NCBI RefSeq assembly: GCF_900115095.1
Contig: NZ_FOVH01000001.1
Span: forward strand, 186,001 to 250,000
Direction of reading: 5' to 3'
DNA from: Actinomadura madurae
GTDB lineage: Bacteria > Actinomycetota > Actinomycetes > Streptosporangiales > Streptosporangiaceae
DNA length: 64,000 nucleotides
Made by a program: the position numbers and the translations under genes. The notes under the pieces are model-generated. The model saw only the letters and a list, made by a program, of their open reading frames with translations. It did no database searches and was not told the origin of the DNA. Position 1 is the stretch's first letter, and each line of letters starts with the position of its first letter. Positions 8,082-21,193 of the stretch are shown here, in pieces.

Positions 8082-9583
8082 CGGTACTCCGCCAGCCGGG
8101 GGCGCACCCCGGCGAGCACGAGCACGGCGATGACGACGCCGGCGACCGGAAGGACCACGTACCAGCCGCTCGTCCCGCCGTCACCGTCCTTGACGGCCTC
8201 GTCGAACGCCTTCTGGTGGATGCCGATGAGGCCCTGCAGGGACCGGTCGTACTGGGCGAAGTCCGCGGCGGCCGCCGTGCGCGCGGCCACGGCCTGGTCG
8301 CGCTGGTCGCCGTGGACGAGGTCCCGCATCCGGCGGTCGTTCGCCTGCACCTTCTGGTAGTCGCCGAGCACCTTGTTCATCATCGTCGCGAGCTGCGCCC
8401 TCTGCTCGGCCGACTGCACCGGCCGGTTGGCCTCGGTGCCGAGGAAGCCGAGGAACGGCGCGCGACCGGGCTCGAACGACAGGTCCTTCTGCACGGCGGC
8501 GTTGTACTGGGTCAGGTTCCCGGCCTTCAGGTACAGGACGGTCTGCGACTTGCTCAGGTAGACCTGCTCGTACGCGTCGGCGCGTCCCGGGTCGAGCAGG
8601 AACCGGGTCTCGTCCGCGTTGGCGCTGTTGCTGATGGCGCGCGTCCGCGAGAGCGCCAGGATGGAGTCGAAGCCCTCCTCCTTGGCCTGGCGCAGATGGT
8701 CGGCCTGGCCGGAGAGCATCAGCGTGCCCGCGCCGACCAGGACGAGCGTGCCGAGCGTCGCGACCGCGAGCGGCAGGTTCAGCAGCCGGCGGAAACGCCG
8801 CGCGAGGAACAGCTGGAACCCGGCCAGCACGGCCAGCAGGACCAGGCCCGTGACGAGGATCCCCGTACGCCCCATGAGGACAGCCGACCGCTTGTCCTCG
8901 TAGGTGTGCCGGACGAGGGTGCCGTTGTCCAGCGTCAGGTTGTACGCCTTCGGCAGCAGGTCCAGCTTCATCAGGTCGGTGGCCTGCCGGTACAGGTCGA
9001 TGACCCGCTGGGACGGCGGCCCGGACGCGTGCGGGGTCTGCCGGTCGAGCAGGAGCGCCTGCCCGGCGAGGCGCTCGTAGCGGGCGAGGGCGTCCAGGAG
9101 GTCGCGGGCCGTGTTGTTCTCGGTCGTCTCGTCGGCGAGCTTGGCGGCCTTCAGCAGCGCGTCGCCGGCCTTGCGCCGGTTCTCGTCGTAGCGGGCCAGC
9201 GCCTGGTCGCGCCCGCCGCCCGCCGCGTCGCCGATCAGCAGCGCGTTCGCGAGCTGCGCGTCCATGTCGGTGAGCTGGAAGTACAGGTCGCCGGTGGCGA
9301 CGACCTGCGGGCCGGCGTCGTGCCCGATGACCCGCACGCCCTCGCGGGCGTTGGAGACCGCCGCCCAGGCCACGCCGAGCAGCACCACCAGCAGGACGAG
9401 GGAGAGCGCCGTCAGCGTCCTGACGCGGGCCGCGACCGTCCGCGGCAGCAGCCGCGCGACACCGGCCGGCGGTGCCTCGGGTCGCGGCCGGAGCCGGGCC
9501 GCCGGGCCGCGCCGGGCGGGCGGCGGCGCCTGCGCGCCGGGGGCGGGTCCGCCCGCCTGCGGAGCCTGCTGAACGGCCGTCAT
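8069..9583 (-). CDS. glnX: GlnX-like transmembrane sensor protein
   Basis: A 504-residue membrane protein. A proline- and alanine-rich cytoplasmic N-terminus of about 65 residues is followed by four hydrophobic segments. Two lie near the middle, separated by a basic loop (ARRFRRLLNLP), one precedes the first extracellular helical domain, and one precedes the C-terminus. Both extracellular domains look like four-helix sensor modules (for example LTDMDAQLANALLIGD). This is the layout of mycobacterial GlnX, which couples GlnH to PknG. The ATG overlaps the FHA gene stop (ATGA) and its own 3-prime end overlaps the GlnH start. The reading has no kinase or methyl-accepting signalling domain. Confidence 0.83.
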   Translation of the reverse strand: MTAVQQAPQAGGPAPGAQAPPPARRGPAARLRPRPEAPPAGVARLLPRTVAARVRTLTALSLVLLVVLLGVAWAAVSNAREGVRVIGHDAGPQVVATGDLYFQLTDMDAQLANALLIGDAAGGGRDQALARYDENRRKAGDALLKAAKLADETTENNTARDLLDALARYERLAGQALLLDRQTPHASGPPSQRVIDLYRQATDLMKLDLLPKAYNLTLDNGTLVRHTYEDKRSAVLMGRTGILVTGLVLLAVLAGFQLFLARRFRRLLNLPLAVATLGTLVLVGAGTLMLSGQADHLRQAKEEGFDSILALSRTRAISNSANADETRFLLDPGRADAYEQVYLSKSQTVLYLKAGNLTQYNAAVQKDLSFEPGRAPFLGFLGTEANRPVQSAEQRAQLATMMNKVLGDYQKVQANDRRMRDLVHGDQRDQAVAARTAAAADFAQYDRSLQGLIGIHQKAFDEAVKDGDGGTSGWYVVLPVAGVVIAVLVLAGVRPRLAEYRWSA

Positions 9584-10356
9584 GTCGCCTCGCCTCGGGT
9601 GAGCGTGATGGTGGTCCAGGCGCCCACGTGGATCCGGTCGCCCTCGGAGAGCGGGATCTCCACGTTGAAGGGGATGGGGTCGGTGGACCCGTTCACGCAG
9701 GTCCGGTTCGTGGATCCGGGGTCGACCAGCGTCCAGGCGCCGTCCGGCCGCGCCAGCAGGACCGCGTGGACGTGGGACACGCCGGGGTCCTCGGGCGGCT
9801 CCCGCAGGTCGATCTCCGGCGGGGTCGGCTGCGAGGAGCTGCGCCGCCCGATCCGGACCTGCCGCCCGGTCAGCGGGATCCGCCGCTCGGGCGCGTAGGG
9901 CGGGAACGCCAGGGACGCCGAGTCGGGGCCCTCCTCCGCCATGATCGCGTTGTAGTAGTCGCGGTCCGCCGTCACGACCGCCGTCCACACCGCTCCCGGC
10001 ACGGGCGGCGCCGGGACCGGGGGCGCCGGCACGGGCGGCGCGGGGACCGGAGGAGCGGGCACCGGGGGCGCCGGAACCGGGGGCGCCGGCACCGGCGGGG
10101 CGGGCACCGGAGGCGCGGGCGTCGGCTTGCCGCCGCCGGTCGCGAAATCGTAGCCGCACGCCTCGCAGAACCGGTCGGTGCCGGGCGTCCCGCAGTCGGG
10201 GCACGGCCTCGCGCCGGGCGAGGACTGCGCGCCCGGTGCCTCGCCGGAGGACGGGCCGCCGGAGGACGGGCCGGAGGAGGCGGCGCCGATGCGCTCGCCG
10301 CAGATGTCGCAGTAGTCCGGCGACTGCGACGTGTGTCCGTTGGGACAGCTCGCCAT
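9580..10356 (-). CDS. Zinc-ribbon/FHA-domain phosphothreonine-binding protein
   Basis: A 258-residue protein built of two short zinc ribbons, a repeat linker and an FHA domain. The ribbons are CPNGH...CDICG at the N-terminus and CPDCG...CEACG near residue 65. The linker is eight copies of PAPPV. The FHA domain at the C-terminus shows RIGRRSSS, GVSHVHA and the DPGSTNRTCVNG loop, which are the phosphothreonine-contacting elements. By position it would be the counterpart of GarA, the PknG substrate in mycobacteria. I cannot find the N-terminal ETT phosphorylation motif of GarA, so it may act as an adaptor rather than a GarA equivalent. Start and stop codons overlap or abut both neighbours. Confidence 0.85.
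   Translation of the reverse strand: MASCPNGHTSQSPDYCDICGERIGAASSGPSSGGPSSGEAPGAQSSPGARPCPDCGTPGTDRFCEACGYDFATGGGKPTPAPPVPAPPVPAPPVPAPPVPAPPVPAPPVPAPPVPAPPVPGAVWTAVVTADRDYYNAIMAEEGPDSASLAFPPYAPERRIPLTGRQVRIGRRSSSQPTPPEIDLREPPEDPGVSHVHAVLLARPDGAWTLVDPGSTNRTCVNGSTDPIPFNVEIPLSEGDRIHVGAWTTITLTRGEAT
10000..10119 (-). repeat. Eight tandem 15-bp repeats encoding PAPPV
   Basis: An in-frame array of eight 15-bp units inside the FHA gene encodes (PAPPV)8, a stiff proline-rich spacer between the zinc ribbons and the FHA domain. Units differ at synonymous positions, so the array is not a very recent expansion. It is the kind of tract that changes length between strains. Confidence 0.9.
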
Positions 10357-10358
10357 GC

Positions 10359-11686
10359 TCAGCCCTCGCCCCTCCTGGTGGTCACGGTCTCGTCCTTGCG
10401 CGTCCGGATCGTCTTGCTGGAGCGGGTGTCCAGCTCCATCTCGTCGGCCTTGTCGACGTTGCGCTTCAGCCGGACGGTGCCGGTCGCCGGGTCGACGACG
10501 TCCACCACCTTGCGCAGCATGGCGGTGATCGCGTCGTTGCCCGCCTCGTCGGCGAGCACCACGGCCCGGCCGAGCCGCGCGGTAGCCGTGTCGAGGTCGC
10601 CGTCCTTGCGGGCCTGCAGGCCCTCCTGGATCGCCGACGCCAGCTCGGCCTGCCCGGTGTAGTGCGCCACCCGCGCGTTGATCCGGGTGGACTCCGCCTC
10701 GTCGTCGGTCCACTGGGCGAGGACGTTGGCGGACGCGAGGACCCGCGCCTCCTCGCCCGGCCCGCCCGGCACGACGAGCTTCACCCACGCGGCGCGCAGC
10801 TCCTTGCCGACCTCGCCGGGCGGGACGCTCACGCAGATGTGGTAGTCGCGGGACTCGGCGCCCCACGCGCCGAGCGGGTAGTCGCCCGCCTGCGGCGCAG
10901 AGTCGACGCGCTTGCCGGTCAGGTCCTCCACCGACGGCAGGACCTGCTTGACGAACCGCAGCCGCGCCGTCTGCGGCGTCCACACCCGCAGCGCGACGTC
11001 GGCGACGGACTTGCCCATCGCCGCCTCCGTCATCGCCCGGAAGTCGGCGACCAGCCCGGCGGGGTCGGCGACGATGTCGACGCTGCCGAGCAGCGCCGAG
11101 GCGACCTTGCGCAGCTCGGCGACCTCCCAGTCGGTGCCGACGCCGCGGCAGTCGCACACGAACCGGCCCCCGCAGCGGAACAGGACCGCGTCGAGCTCCT
11201 CCGGCGTCTCGTGCTGGTTCTTGCCGTCGGTCAGCAGGATCGCGTGCCGGATGCCGCCCCGGTCGCCGAAGAGCTCGTCGGCGAGCCGCAGCCACGACCC
11301 GATCGCGGTGCCGCCGGCCGCCCTCAGCCTGGCCAGGGCGTGCTTGGCCTCGTCCCGGGTCTGCGGGTTCGCCGGCACCAGCCCGGGCTGCCGCGGGTAC
11401 ACCATGGTGGCGGTGTTGGAGCCGGAGACGACGGCGAACTCCACGCCGTCGCGCAGCGTGTCGATCGCGACCTGCGCCGCCGCCACCGCGGCGCGCAGCT
11501 TGGTCTCCGGGTAGGACATCGAGCCCGAGGTGTCGATGATGATGACCTCGGACGCCCGCGTCGAGGACGGGACGGGCGCGCCCTCCGCGGCGGTCGCCTC
11601 GACGGACACGATGGCGTGCACCTCGCGGCCGCCCTCGGGCAGGAACTTGTTCTGGTCGATCGAGATGGTGAACTGCGGCTGCTCGC

Positions 11687-11690
<4 letters not shown>
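10359..11690 (-). CDS. VWA-domain protein of the PknG operon
   Basis: A 443-residue cytoplasmic protein with a von Willebrand A domain at about residues 45-220. The metal-ion-dependent adhesion motif is IIDTSGSMS, with later acidic positions in AILLTDGKNQ. The second half is a beta-rich domain and a helical tail, a layout seen in actinobacterial VWA proteins next to Ser/Thr kinases. It probably acts as a metal-dependent protein-binding platform for the neighbouring kinase, phosphatase and FHA protein. The ATG overlaps the PP2C stop (ATGA). No signal peptide is present. Confidence 0.87.
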
Positions 11691-16571
<4,881 letters not shown>

Positions 16572-16753
16572 CGCCGGTCCACGCTTGGCCCATGTTCGCC
16601 CCTGATTCCCCCGAATAGAGCACGTTTCGGTGCCTCAGTTTTCCCCATGTGAGGCCGCCTTCTCAAGCGTGAAGCCGATCATGTGCCCCGGCCGCCCCGC
16701 GGTGCGTCGCACGACTCGGCCGGAGGGTGCCGCGACCTCCAAAATGTCAGTGT

Positions 16754-16769
16754 TCGAACGTATGATCGA
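16754..16769. promoter_or_regulatory. LexA-like box overlapping the -10 of the WYL gene
   Basis: TCGAAC-GTAT-GATCGA differs at one base from the actinobacterial SOS box TCGAAC-N4-GTTCGA. It contains TATGAT (16761-16766), a good -10 hexamer placed six bases before ATG 16773, so the gene appears leaderless and a bound repressor would cover the promoter. No second copy was seen in the window. Confidence 0.5.
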
Positions 16770-16772
16770 ACC

Positions 16773-17258
16773 ATGGCGAACGTTGCGACGCACCCCCAGA
16801 CCGCGCCCACCGCGCCGGCCGCGCTCACGGCGGCGGAGATCGCCGCCCTCGCGCTGTCCCTCGCGCACCTCGGCACCGGCCCGCAGGCCACCACCGCGCG
16901 CCGCGCCCTGCACACCCTCCTCGACGCCACCCCCCACGACGACGTGGTCACCACCACGCTCGCCACCCTCACCGCGCCCCTGGACGCCTCCACCTCCGAT
17001 CGCGCCCGCGTGATCGCCGCCGCCATCACCGAGCACCGCGTCGTCCGGCTCTGCTACGGCGACGCCGGCGCCAACGTCACGATCCGCGAGGTCGAGCCCG
17101 TCACCTGCCTCGTCCACCGCGACCACTGGTACCTCGTCGGCTGGTGCCGCATGCGGCGCGGCGTCCGCGCCTTCCGCTTCGACCGCGTCCTCGCCGTCGA
17201 GTCCACCGGCCTCCTCGCCCGCCCCCGCCGCGCAGAGAGGTACCTCCCATGGCATTGA
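16773..17258 (+). CDS. Short WYL-domain protein lacking the usual HTH
   Basis: A 161-residue protein. The C-terminal part is a WYL domain (EHRVVRLCYGD, EVEPVTCLVHRDHWYLVGWCRMR, AFRFDRVLAVE); the N-terminal part resembles the linker of WYL regulators (LTAAEIAALALSLA). The winged HTH found in full-length regulators of about 320 residues is missing, so this is either a natural stand-alone ligand-sensing protein or a truncated regulator. The ATG is preceded by a -10 box at leaderless distance and by a LexA-like site. WYL proteins often respond to nucleic acids in DNA-damage control, which would fit that site; this remains inference. Confidence 0.75.
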   Translation: MANVATHPQTAPTAPAALTAAEIAALALSLAHLGTGPQATTARRALHTLLDATPHDDVVTTTLATLTAPLDASTSDRARVIAAAITEHRVVRLCYGDAGANVTIREVEPVTCLVHRDHWYLVGWCRMRRGVRAFRFDRVLAVESTGLLARPRRAERYLPWH

Positions 17259-17474
17259 TCTCCTCCTTCGGGCCTGGCGGCCCTCCATCGTCGACAAATG
17301 CGGGCGATCGCTGGCATCGCATCCGACTCGCCTAGCGGCTCGCTGCGCGATCAGGTTCTCGCTTCGCTTGAACCTGCCTTCGGACGCGATCGCGACCATT
17401 GAGGTTGTTGCGTGGTTGCGGTGGTGGCTGAGGTAGGTGCGTGATGGTCCGGGGCCACATCTCGTGGTCCCGGA
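17259..17474. other. Convergent intergenic region with a hairpin, atypical composition
   Basis: The 216 bp between the converging WYL and methyltransferase genes hold an inverted repeat CAGGTTC (17352-17358) / GAACCTG (17370-17376) with an 11-base loop, flanked by several CGATCGC-type motifs. The stretch has the look of a dispersed non-coding repeat, but only one copy is in the window. It may serve as a bidirectional terminator. Confidence 0.4.
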
Positions 17475-18110
17475 TCAGGCGTTGTTCATACGTTTGTAGA
17501 AGGAGTGGACGGCTGGTTGGCCTGTGTAGTTGGGGCCTGCTTGGTCGTCCGCGCCTAGGTAGAGGTAGGGCAGGCCGATCCTTCGGTGGCCGCGCATCGA
17601 GATGCGGCGGCTTCGGGAGTCGTAGGTGAAGCCCGCTTCGCGGAGGGCTGTGGTCAGGCGGCGTCCGGCCGGGGTTCCGTTGGGCAGCCGAACGCTTCCG
17701 GTGTCGAAGTTCGCGACCAGCAGGCCGTCGCCCGTCAGCCATGATGCGGCTCGGGTGAGGAGGCCCAGCTTGTCGCCGATGTAGTGCAGGCCGTGGACGC
17801 AGGTGATCAGGTCGAAGGGCGCCTCCGGTTCCCAGGTGGTTACCGAGGCGGTGATCAGGTGGACCGCGTTCGTGTCGGGGATGAAGTGGTCTACCAGGTC
17901 TACGCCCACGATCTCCGTTCCTGGTAGGGCGGCGGCCGCTTCGGCTAGGGCTCGGCCTGTGCCGCAGCACAGGTCCAGCCATCGGTCCGCGGCCAGCTCG
18001 GTGATGTCGATGCCCAGCTCGCGGGCGTAGCCGTCGAGGCGGCGTTCGCGGTTCATGGCGCAGTTGGCCACGACCGCGGACTGTTCCAGGGCGGCGTCGT
18101 CGAGGAGCAT
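17475..18110 (-). CDS. Class I SAM-dependent methyltransferase
   Basis: A 211-residue methyltransferase. Motif I is LDLCCGTGRALAEAA at about residue 43, followed by the acidic end EIVGVDLVD and the motif-IV-like FDLITCVHGLHYI. The substrate is unknown; the C-terminal region (YDSRSRRISMRGHRRIGLPYLYLGADD) is not diagnostic. The gene has visibly lower third-position GC than its neighbours, suggesting transfer. The ATG at 18110 lies 17 bp after the stop of the upstream ligase gene on the same strand, so they may be co-transcribed. Confidence 0.8.
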   Translation of the reverse strand: MLLDDAALEQSAVVANCAMNRERRLDGYARELGIDITELAADRWLDLCCGTGRALAEAAAALPGTEIVGVDLVDHFIPDTNAVHLITASVTTWEPEAPFDLITCVHGLHYIGDKLGLLTRAASWLTGDGLLVANFDTGSVRLPNGTPAGRRLTTALREAGFTYDSRSRRISMRGHRRIGLPYLYLGADDQAGPNYTGQPAVHSFYKRMNNA

Positions 18111-18127
18111 CCGGGGATTGTCTCTGA

Positions 18128-19258
18128 TCAGAAGGCGATCGTCTGCTCGACGGCGCTCGTGACGACGGCCGTGACGTCGTGGGTGCGGGTGAAGTCGGCG
18201 CGCTGCCTCTGGGCGCCGTTGCCGCGCTCGATCACGTCGCGCAGGAGCCCGGCCACGGTCCCGAGGTCGCCCGAGCGGTCGAGCGCGGGGGACAGGTGGT
18301 CCAGCAGCGCGCCCACGACCTCGCGGGCGGGCGCGGCGCGGCGGGTGCACGGGTGGACGAGGTCGTCGCGCAGGCCTGAACGTCCGGCCCGCCACATCGC
18401 CAGCCGCATCAGGTCGGCGCGCACCGGGTCGGGCTGCTCGCCGGACCGCCAGGCGGCAGCGGCCGTGTCGACCAGGGCGCGGACGAGCGCGGCCACCAGC
18501 ACGGCGTCGTCGGCCCTCAGGCACACGTCCGGGACGCGGATCTCCACGGTGGGGTAGCGCCGGGACAGCCGGGCGTCGAAGTAGATCATGCCCTCGTCGA
18601 CCAGCGCCCCGGTCGCGAGCAGCGCCTCGACCGTCGCCCGGTACCCCTCCGCCGAGCCGAAGAGCTCGGTCGGGCCGCTCGACGGCCACCGGCTCCAGAC
18701 CTGGTGCCGCCAGCTGTCGTAGCCGGTGTCGGCGCCTTGCCAGAACGGCGAGTTGGCGCTGAGGGCCAGCAGCGGCGGCAGCCACGGCCGGATGCGGTCC
18801 AGGACGGCGACGCCCTCGTCCGGGGACTCGACGCCGACGTGCACGTGGCAGCCGCAGGTGAGCTGCTCGTCGGCGGTGGGCCCGTAGGCGTCGGCCATCC
18901 GCAGGTAGCGGTGCGTCGGGGTCAGCGACGGGCGGACGCTGACCGGCGAGGTCGCGAGCGCCGCCACCGCGACGCCCGCGCCCGCCGCGGACTCGGCCGC
19001 GGCCAGCCGCGCCGACCGGACGTGCTCGGACACCTCGCCGAGCGAGGTGCAGACGGGGGTGGCCGTCTCCAGCTGCTCGCGCTGCAACTCGGTCTCCAGC
19101 GGGTTGGACCGCCGCCCGCCGGTCAGGAACAGCTCGTCGTGGCGCCGGGCGTACCGGATGACGGACCCGGAGACGGCCTGGGGCGCGCCGTTCTCGGGGT
19201 CGACGAGCAGCAGTTCCTCTTCCACCCCGAAAGTGCGCGGATCGGTACGAAACGTCAC
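18128..19258 (-). CDS. YbdK-family carboxylate-amine ligase (glutamate-cysteine ligase type 2)
   Basis: A 376-residue member of the GCS2/YbdK family, which joins a carboxylate such as glutamate to an amine with ATP. The family signature is FGVEEELLLVDPENG at the N-terminus, then ELQREQLETATPVC, and CGCHVHVGVESPDEGV carrying metal-binding residues. GTG 19258 is preceded by GGAAGGA seven bases upstream and gives the usual MTFRTDPRTFGVEEE beginning; a GTG at 19282 lacks such a site. True gamma-glutamylcysteine activity is not proven for most members, so the amine substrate is left open. Confidence 0.86.
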   Translation of the reverse strand: MTFRTDPRTFGVEEELLLVDPENGAPQAVSGSVIRYARRHDELFLTGGRRSNPLETELQREQLETATPVCTSLGEVSEHVRSARLAAAESAAGAGVAVAALATSPVSVRPSLTPTHRYLRMADAYGPTADEQLTCGCHVHVGVESPDEGVAVLDRIRPWLPPLLALSANSPFWQGADTGYDSWRHQVWSRWPSSGPTELFGSAEGYRATVEALLATGALVDEGMIYFDARLSRRYPTVEIRVPDVCLRADDAVLVAALVRALVDTAAAAWRSGEQPDPVRADLMRLAMWRAGRSGLRDDLVHPCTRRAAPAREVVGALLDHLSPALDRSGDLGTVAGLLRDVIERGNGAQRQRADFTRTHDVTAVVTSAVEQTIAF

Positions 19259-19376
19259 AAGAGAGTCCTTCCCGGGGTGCACGGATGTACGTCCCGGACG
19301 GGTCTCGTCCTGGCCGGACGAGCGTGCTTACAATGCGCGCCGCCGTTGACCGAGCGCTTGGTTGAAAAGTGGTGAT

Positions 19377-20375
19377 ATGTCATTTCTTGTCGGCCAGTGG
19401 GGCACCGGAACCGTCGGCATGCGGGTGCTCAGAGCCCTGATCGAGCATCCGGACCTCGAACTCGCCGGCGTCGTCACCGGCGACCCCCGGCACGCCGGCG
19501 CGGACGCCGCCGAACTGGCCGGAACCGGACGCCCCCTCGGCGTCCTCGCCGCCGATGACCCGGCGGAGCTCCTGGCCCGCCGCCCCCATGTCATCTGCCA
19601 CACGGAGTCCGGCGGGACGGACGCGGTGGGCGAACTGTGCCGCCTCCTGGAGGCGGGCGCCGGAGTCGTGTCGGACGCCGTGCCCTCGCTCGTCCATCCG
19701 CCGTCCGCCGACCGGGGCCTGGTCCGGCGTGTCCGCGCGGCCTGCGCCACCGGCGGCGCCGCCTGCCTCACGCTCGGCCCCGGCCCGGTGGAGGACGTGC
19801 TCCCGCTGCTGCTCAGCGGCGCCTGCCTGCGCATCGAGGCCGTCACGATCACCACGTTCACCGGCCCGGACGCCCCGGAGACCGCCGGCTTCGGCGCACC
19901 CGCCGGCCACCGCCCGCCGGCCGTGCGGCCCGGCACCCCGCGGCGCCGGTGGGGCCCGGTGGTCCGCCTCCTCGCCGAGCATCTGGCCGTCCCCCTGGAC
20001 GAGGTGCGCGAGACCTACGAGCTGTGCACGGCGCCCGAGGACATCGGCCGGATCGCCCGGGGCGCCCAGGCGGGGCTGCGGCTCCAGGTGTCGGGCATGC
20101 TGGGCGGCCGCCCGGTGATCACCGTCGAGCGGGTCGCGCGGGCCCGCGCCGACGTGGCCCCGCACTGGCCCGCGGCCGCCTCCGGCGGCGGCCACCGCGT
20201 CGAGATCGCCGGCGAGCCGTCCTGGCGCGCCGATCTCGCCGGTCCCGGCGACTCGGCCGCGCTTCGCATGGCGGCCGCCGTTCCGGCGGTGGCCGGGGCC
20301 CCGCCCGGACTGCACACGCCGCTGACCCTGCCGCCGTTCACCGGGCGGCGCCTGCTCCGTCCAGCCAGCCGCTGA
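19377..20375 (+). CDS. DapB-like NAD(P)-dependent dehydrogenase
   Basis: A 332-residue protein with an N-terminal Rossmann fold (VGQWGTGTVGMRVLRALIEHPDLELAGVV) as in the dihydrodipicolinate-reductase-like amine or amino acid dehydrogenases. It is longer than DapB and lacks its lysine-binding motif, so a lysine-pathway role is unlikely. The C-terminal half holds a predicted substrate domain with a proline-rich insert. ATG 19377 is preferred; TTG 19362 is upstream in frame. The last 38 bp overlap the 3-prime end of the convergent hydrolase gene. Substrate unknown. Confidence 0.75.
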   Translation: MSFLVGQWGTGTVGMRVLRALIEHPDLELAGVVTGDPRHAGADAAELAGTGRPLGVLAADDPAELLARRPHVICHTESGGTDAVGELCRLLEAGAGVVSDAVPSLVHPPSADRGLVRRVRAACATGGAACLTLGPGPVEDVLPLLLSGACLRIEAVTITTFTGPDAPETAGFGAPAGHRPPAVRPGTPRRRWGPVVRLLAEHLAVPLDEVRETYELCTAPEDIGRIARGAQAGLRLQVSGMLGGRPVITVERVARARADVAPHWPAAASGGGHRVEIAGEPSWRADLAGPGDSAALRMAAAVPAVAGAPPGLHTPLTLPPFTGRRLLRPASR

Positions 20376-21132
20376 GCAGCGATCCGGTCTCCTCGAACCG
20401 GTCGAGGTAGAGCATGTGCCCGGCCTCGATCTCGCTGATGACGAGGCCGGGCCCGAGCGCCGCGCGCAGGTCCACCACGAACTCGGGCCGGACGAGGTCG
20501 GCCTCGGCCGCGATGACCAGGTGCGTCGGGACGTCCGCGGGCGGCGCCAGATGGGGGCGGGCCATCTCCGAGTACGCCGTCACCACCGCGGCCGGCTCGA
20601 ACCGCCACCGCAGCCGCCCGTCCGCGCCGTGCTCCAGGTGGACGGCGATCTCCTCGTCCACGGCGTCGTCCGGCGACTTCGGCCAGCGCGCCGCCCGGTA
20701 CGCCCGCGCCTCGGCGACGTCGCCGAACGACGCGGGCGCCAGGTAGCCGCGCGCCTCCTCGGCGGCCTTCGCCGGCTCCAGGCCGATCGCCGGGTCGAGC
20801 AGCACGAGCCGCCGCACCCGCCGCCGCGCGGTCCGCGCCAGGTGCACCGCGATCATCCCGCCGTAGGAGTGGCCGACGAGGTCGGCGTGCTCGACGCCCT
20901 CGGCGTCCATCAGGCCGAGGACGTCGGCGACGTGCCGCTCGACCGTCCACGGCGGCTCGTGCGTCGACCGCCCGTGCCCGCGCAGGTCGGGTGCCAGGAC
21001 GGACCGGTCCGCCAGGTACCGCTCGGCGGTCCGGCGCCAGCGCGCCCCGTGCCCTGTGACGCCGTGCAGCAGGACCACGGGGTCGCCGGCAGGATCCCCA
21101 TACCGATGAACGTGCAATGCCGAGTCCGCCAT
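20338..21132 (-). CDS. Alpha/beta-fold hydrolase
   Basis: A 264-residue hydrolase. The oxyanion strand VVLLHGVTGHG is at about residue 19. The nucleophile elbow is GHSYGG (serine near residue 87), the acid is probably in AAEADLV, and the histidine is in EAGHMLYLDR near the end. A full catalytic triad suggests an esterase or C-C hydrolase. The ATG at 21132 has TACGCT seven bases upstream and no ribosome-binding site, so it is probably leaderless; an upstream GTG at 21177 has neither signal. Confidence 0.83.
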   Translation of the reverse strand: MADSALHVHRYGDPAGDPVVLLHGVTGHGARWRRTAERYLADRSVLAPDLRGHGRSTHEPPWTVERHVADVLGLMDAEGVEHADLVGHSYGGMIAVHLARTARRRVRRLVLLDPAIGLEPAKAAEEARGYLAPASFGDVAEARAYRAARWPKSPDDAVDEEIAVHLEHGADGRLRWRFEPAAVVTAYSEMARPHLAPPADVPTHLVIAAEADLVRPEFVVDLRAALGPGLVISEIEAGHMLYLDRFEETGSLLSGWLDGAGAAR

Positions 21133-21193
21133 GAGGTAAAGCGTATGCGCGGAAGAACCCGCGCGGACGGCCTTCACCGGTCACGGCCGGATG

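Noticed and set aside
10000..10119. Array of similar 15-bp units, possible CRISPR
   Set aside because: No spacers; the units are in frame and encode PAPPV inside the FHA protein. The proline repeats near 47440-47530 are rejected for the same reason.
16683..16772. Upstream start for the WYL protein
   Set aside because: It would translate through the LexA-like box and the -10 element, and the added residues have no WYL-family likeness.
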